Part shown: piece after piece, positions 59,930-64,000 of the stretch
Numbering within the stretch: position 1 is the first letter of the stretch
Layout of the letters: each line of letters starts with the position of its first letter
Source: Rhytidiadelphus loreus
Lineage: Eukaryota; Streptophyta; Bryopsida; Hypnales; Hylocomiaceae
Direction of reading: 5' to 3'
DNA length: 64,000 nt
NCBI GenBank assembly: GCA_947034895.1
Contig: OX344763.1
Location: 77,891,093 to 77,955,092 of the forward strand
Position numbers and translations under genes: made by a program
Notes under the pieces: generated by a model
Told to the model about the DNA's origin: nothing
Database searches by the model: none
What the model saw: the letters and a program-made list of their open reading frames with translations, nothing else

Positions 59930-60571
59930 TCAACTACACGACATACCATTCATCTTTTCAAGGGCCCTCAAAATTTTAGGCCCACGACTATACCCCCCAC
60001 GGACACTTGCACCTTCCTGACGCATGTGCTCTCTTCTTTGTGCCTGTAGCGACCTCCGCTCCCAAGAGTCCCACGTAGGAGTGGAGGACTGAGTACTGGA
60101 TGACCTATCGACATTTCTCTTTAATCTTCCTGATTGAGACAATGCACGGCAACATGGAAGCAGAGGTCGAACGAGAGTGGGTTCAGTTTTTTTTTCTACA
60201 TGCAGGTCAATTGGCATATGGGATTTCACTTCTGGTGCAGACATCAAATTATTAGCATCTCCTTAGAGCTTCCTTTGCGTCCCTTTCTCCGAAATAGTTG
60301 GCGAAGCTAATGAATTCCTGGCTGCCCTAGAGTGCACAGGAGATGGCGAGCAAGAAATTGGTAAGCGCGGCTTCTTGTCAGGGGGACTATTTACCACACT
60401 GTCCTCAACGTGCTTGACAAAGAAATCCATGGTGGAATTAACAGTCGGAGCCGAGCAAAGGAAATTCCCCATACTAAGTATGACGTATTGTCCATAGTCG
60501 AGAATGGAGTCCTTGGACGCTTGACACAGTAGAATCCCATCTAGCCTAGATCTTATAGACGCGTTTATCAT
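59930..60571 (-). pseudogene. E3 GYSRGP-motif gene, one stop
   Basis: ATG directly after CAG (MINASIRSRLDGILLCQ), then DSILDYGQYVILSMGNFLCS, matching E1 closely, DSVVNSPPDKKPRLPISCSP, a TAA at 60263-60265, and a C-terminus with PTWDSWERRSLQAQRRE and GYSRGPKILRALEK. It shows that the N-terminal DYGQYVIL and C-terminal GYSRGP blocks are the conserved parts of this family. Confidence 0.75.
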
Positions 60572-60699
60572 CTGACAAAGAACAAAAACATAATTAGCCA
60601 TAGAACTGTCAACGCATCATAAGTACAGATGATTCAGCATGAACTTCAGATACAACAATGAGCCGCTGAATTTTACAAAAAACATTACCCCAAACTACA

Positions 60700-60722
60700 C
60701 GTTAGCGCGAAGGGCGCTAAAA
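60700..60722. promoter_or_regulatory. E3-type palindrome, spacer copy
   Basis: GTTAGCGCGAAGGGCGCTAA, arms TTAGCGC/GCGCTAA, between the GYSRGP gene and the HAD exon. A weaker half-pair (GCGCCAAAATAAGCG) lies 25 bp on. Confidence 0.7.
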
Positions 60723-60818
60723 TGCAACAGAGAAATGCGCCAAAATAAGCGTTTTACATATGATACAATTTCGCTGGACTCTAAAAACACGTCTAGCTGC
60801 ATACCTCCAAAAACACGT

Positions 60819-61615
60819 CTAACTAACACTAGCTGACCCACAGAGGACCTCCATAAGATTGTCATACTCTCGACGACCTCGTTCTTCACACAACATCCGT
60901 CTCCCAATCCTCCATTTTCTATTCTCTCTGAAGGACTTCAGACCATTGCTGCAGTTGACGGGCAAATGTTGGAACCAAGAAAGAAGGACCGTCAGAAGGA
61001 ACGTGTTTTTGTCACCGTTTCCTCGGTTGCTCCAAGAATCCGCTAATATCACATTCTCAGGCTTGTTCATGATGTGTTTGCGCGGACTGTCGTCCACAAT
61101 CACTGTATTGTGAGAAGTGAAATTCCCGTGGAAGCCTGAGAAAAGGAAATTTAGGTTCTTAAGGAACAAATCTTTATTTGTTCCCGGTTCCTTGTAAGAG
61201 GTCAGCCTTCCGGCTCTATCCCTGCACTTAATAGTCTTGTAGGAGTCTTGCCCAAGAAAGAGGAAGGGCCACCTTCCTTCTCGAAAGAGGTACACACAAA
61301 TCTCATTGGTCGTGGTTTTTATCATGGAGCTCCATATAGTGATTTTAGCTATCTTCCCTATCTCCTTCAAGAACTCAAGGCAATTTGGACGGACATATAT
61401 TGCTTTTGGTCCAACAATTGCACCGATCGTGGTAGAGTGCGACTCTGACTCGTTTTGAAAATGCTTGGTTGAACTATTGGACTTCCAATCCTCGCTAGGA
61501 CATAAAATGCCATTGAGGTCTAGGACAATGTTCATCCACTTCTCTGCCACCCAAGCCTCAATGGACGATGGACGCCCTCCGAAGTCCCCTCACGAACTAT
61601 TGTAGGATTGGAGCC
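60819..61615 (-). pseudogene. E3 HAD-domain exon with 5' frameshift
   Basis: Starts after a TTAGTAG acceptor (GSNPTIVREGTSEGV). One base is out of frame just before VAEKWMN, near 61550. From there 243 codons are open: NIVLDLNGILC, ITIWSSMIKTT, LGQDSYKTIKCRDRAGR, VIVDDSPRKH and the end LCGSASVS. DLNG again replaces DxDG. About 60-65% identical to E1 by eye and intact over the HAD core. Confidence 0.78.
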
Positions 61616-61758
61616 CTACTAACAAACGTATGAACGTGGAGCAGTTACGATCGTGAAATTGGCTTTGTTTGGACGTCATGCGAAATCAAGTCATTGCTGG
61701 AGGAAAAAAATAGAAAAATAAAAGTCTAATCATGCCATAAGTAAACAAAGGAGTCTAC

Positions 61759-61905
61759 CTTCTCCACTATCAAACTTGAAGGCTGATCAACATCTTCACA
61801 ACCGGTTTACACAGGATTAGGTGCTGACGTATCTTCATCGAGTTCTAGGAATTGAGCTGAACTTACTGGAATATCATCCTCAGTTTCAAAATGTGTGGTC
61901 GTCAA
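61759..61905 (-). pseudogene. E3 cargo exon 4 (approximate)
   Basis: Reads HFETEDDIPVSSAQFLELDED, a TAA, then CEDVDQPSSLIVEK before a GTAGAC donor in phase 0, which suits exon 5. The acidic DDIP motif also occurs in the E1 exon 4 (VDDIPRNF). The acceptor is not resolved. Confidence 0.45.
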
Positions 61906-62157
61906 TAGTTGATTTTTTGTAGAAGGGAGAACACAGACCTTAGGACAACTTTCCATATTTATATGGCTTGCAATTCAAGATTTTGGAAAAAGTTTCTCTG
62001 TGAGATACATATTACATTTTCAGAGATAACTATCTCTTACAATACAAAATTGAGTCCAACAATGTCAAAACCAGGACTAACGCCTCTACAAAGACTGTCC
62101 GGTAGAAATCGAGTATTGCATCTATGGACAAAACTTGAGTTCAATCTCTACCAAACA

Positions 62158-62182
62158 GTTTAGCGCAAGTCGAGCTAAATCT
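62158..62182. promoter_or_regulatory. E3-type palindrome in cargo intron 3
   Basis: TTTAGCGCAAGTCGAGCTAA followed by A, the same 21-bp layout as E2 sites, in the intron downstream of exon 3. Confidence 0.7.
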
Positions 62183-62207
62183 ACATAAGGCAATGCTCAC
62201 TAAGTGT

Positions 62208-63236
62208 TTATTGGGCAGAACCTGCAAATTGATCTTCGGTGGGTAGGGCATCACTTCCAGGCTCTACCTCGGAAGCATCACTAGACAAGTTCTGCCCAAT
62301 ATCTGTCTCTGATGACAAATTCGTTACAACTTTCGGGGAAGAGGGGTCATCAACGAGATCATCATCGAACGGTAGTGGTGCTGGAGACTCGGGTGCACTA
62401 TTGGGAAGTGACGGAGACACCGGTAAAGGCTATGATAGACTCGAGGCATTGTTGACGTTAGAGCTAGACATTAGACCTTGCAACTGCAACACTGGAGTCT
62501 CGAGAGGAGGTGGCAACGCTGCGATCGGCTCAACTTCGACCTTCTTGATCAAGATCTGCAACATTTCTCTATTCTGCTGGGTTAGCTCTCGATTGGTTTG
62601 GGACTCCAACTGCATCCACTTTTGATTACGCTTGTGGAGTTCAAGGTTTTCAGTCCTCTCCTTCATCTGGTCCGCCCTCAATTGCACCAGTGCAAGCTCG
62701 TTTTGTTGCTGCGTCAACTGAGTTTGTTGCTGCAGATTTGCTAAGGAGGCTGCATTCTGCGCTAAAATCTCTGCCAATTGCTTTGCAATACTTGTAATTG
62801 TATCGTACTTCTTCTTTTTATGTGGCCGCCCAGATGGAGTAGCAGTCCTCGGCGTCCCAGGTAATGGAGGTAACATGGAGCTCGCCGAAGAACTAGGTAT
62901 ATCTACCGATGGACGGCTTGTTGGAGTTGCCATCTCATCGAGCCTCTGAGGTCCATCTTCGTTGACGTCTTCCTCCTCCTCATCGGATTCGGAATCAATT
63001 TCTAGATCATCATAGTGCGGAACCTCCCTCCGCAGCGGCTCACTCAATTTGGATGTCTGAGACGACCTCCGCTTTCTCTTCGAGGAGGGTGTAGTACTTA
63101 GATCTGCAGCAACAGTCTTCAGGTACCTACTATCAAGAAAGTCCGCTATATCTAGCATCATTGCCTTTCTACAAATGTCTTCCTACCATGCTAATTGAAT
63201 ATCCAGCCTAGTGGCATAGACATTCACATTTCTCAT
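62208..63236 (-). pseudogene. E3 cargo exon 3, DFLD region, two stops
   Basis: ATG after CAG: MRNVNVYATRLDIQLAW then a TAG at 63183-63185, and MMLDIADFLDSRY aligned with E1. It has an acidic run DLEIDSESDEEEEDVNEDGP, KKKKYDTI, and a Gln-rich helix (LQQQTQLTQQQNE). A TAG at 62430-62432 falls at nearly the same place as the E1 TAG at 20093. The frame then runs to TAA at 62208. A CAG|GTTCTGCC donor near 62221 in phase 1 is conserved with E1 and E2. Confidence 0.7.
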
Positions 63237-63267
63237 CTGCCAAGACAAATTCAAATCATTATTGCGA

Positions 63268-63410
63268 TTATCAAGAAAGACCAGACACTTTAGCGCAACC
63301 CGCACTAAATCAACAGCCGGTATCCATGTACAGAACATAAATTATGTCATAATAACATTCAAATTAGTTAACACTGGCATGTCTATTTAACACAACTTGC
63401 GCTAATGTAC
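63268..63410. promoter_or_regulatory. E3-type palindromes in cargo intron 2
   Basis: TTTAGCGCAACCCGCACTAA near 63271 and TTTAACACAACTTGCGCTAA near 63387, in the intron between exons 2 and 3. The position matches the palindrome-bearing introns of E1 and E2. Confidence 0.7.
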
Positions 63411-63425
63411 AGCCACATTGCTTAC

Positions 63426-63485
63426 TACAGCCGCGCACGTAAGTTTCCCCCCAGTGTAACCAGAGTAGATTGACATGCCAGACTT
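63426..63485 (-). pseudogene. E3 cargo exon 2, last 60 bp
   Basis: The minus strand reads SIYSGYTGGKLTCAAV before a GTAAGC donor, matching the exon 2 ends of E1 (KLTCAAL) and E2 (KFTCAAW). The rest of the exon is separated by a CACTA-like insertion. Confidence 0.75.
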
Positions 63486-64000
63486 CACTAGAAGAAACCC
63501 ATGTTTTTAGTGGTGTTTTTAAAGACGTGAAAGTATGTTTTTTTCAATTAAAGGTATGTCAACTCTAATGTCACCTAAAATCCGTTGTAGGCGGCATTTC
63601 CACAAACAGCTGAAATCTACTATAACATGCTCTAATGTCTACATGTTTCATGAAAACGGTTGTTGATACCTCATGTTTTCACTCTCCAAATGCTTGCCAC
63701 ATAGATGCCACATGGTAGCCACATCATTTTTTTTTTGTTCGGGCAATGTCTTTTTTTATTTATAAAAAAATCATCGTCATAATACAACATGTAATGTACC
63801 TCACTGAAAAACACAAATGGCATTAATTGTATGAAATAATTATTTACAAAAAAATATAATTTTTTAAAAATTCCCAAAAAAATTAATAAGAAAAATTGTC
63901 AAATTCACCAAAAAATTTTAATGGCAACGTTAAGTAATTATTTCATTGGCATTTAGTGAGAATGAAGGGTAGAGAGGTCCCTTTTATACTGAAATTCATC
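63486..64000. mobile_element. CACTA-like transposon end, runs off window
   Basis: Begins CACTAGAAGAAACCCATG at 63486, the form of plant CACTA termini, exactly where homology with the E1/E2 exon stops. The remaining 515 bp are AT-rich and non-coding. Bases just before it are CTT; a 3-bp duplication cannot be confirmed because the other end is outside. Confidence 0.6.

Larger units (their letters stand above)
59537..64000 (-). mobile_element. Giant DNA transposon E3, left part
   Basis: Begins AACACTATATTCACTA then TTTTGAGAGTTTTCC, matching the cargo-side ends of E1 and E2. The preceding four bases are CATC, the expected duplication, whose partner is outside the window. It carries the GYSRGP, HAD and acidic exons in the same order and orientation as E2. 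Its transposase, if present, lies beyond the right edge. It is interrupted at 63486 by a CACTA-like end. Confidence 0.82.

Overview
The window is nuclear DNA of a land plant. The support is plant-type telomeric CCCTAAA repeats, a Ty1/copia retrotransposon, a CACTA terminus, a PIF/Harbinger-like element and intron-containing genes in AT-rich, repeat-rich DNA. The species cannot be read from the sequence. No ordinary host housekeeping gene is visible; almost everything is mobile or repetitive.

The main content is a family of very large DNA transposons, here called E1, E2 and E3. E1 (816-47042) sits in a 235-bp satellite, whose two halves lie at 1-815 and 47043-51132, and is flanked by the 4-bp duplication TAAC. 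E2 (22654-46688, duplication ATAG) is inserted in inverse orientation near one end of E1. E3 starts at 59537 and leaves the window on the right. Without later insertions E1 and E2 are about 19-22 kb. All three share degenerate terminal inverted repeats beginning AACA and one cargo. E1 and E2 also carry a divergently transcribed gene for a DUF7869-type protein, probably the DDE-like transposase (E1 1490-4327, E2 43010-45844). The cargo is a large five-exon gene (ParB-like region, unknown middle region, acidic/coiled-coil region, FCP1/NLI-IF-like HAD phosphatase domain) followed by a small gene ending in a GYSRGP motif. The cargo copies are E1 16165-22575 (+), E2 34782-22971 (-) and E3 63485-59930 (-).

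Each element has its own family of short palindromes: AATTCAGGT/ACCTGAATT in E1, TTTAACTCGA/TCGAGTTAAA in E2, TTTAGCGC/GCGCTAAA in E3. They cluster upstream of both divergent genes and inside matching introns of the cargo gene. Together with a ParB-like protein made by the same element, this suggests a self-specific protein/site system resembling parS or iterons. It is the most novel observation here.

The copies are decaying. The E1 transposase has five in-frame stops and no frameshift, and the E2 transposase has one stop. A young copia element (27664-32681) splits exon 2 of the E2 cargo gene. A CACTA-like element (from 63486) cuts E3, and a PIF/Harbinger-like element (7025-8543) sits in E1.

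Between the right satellite and E3 lie a multi-exon gene (about 51256-56203) that appears to join a ParB-like domain to an amino-methyltransferase-like domain, gene-poor DNA, a TTCATCCA-type simple repeat, and a truncated transposase copy (58385-59536) interrupted by E3.
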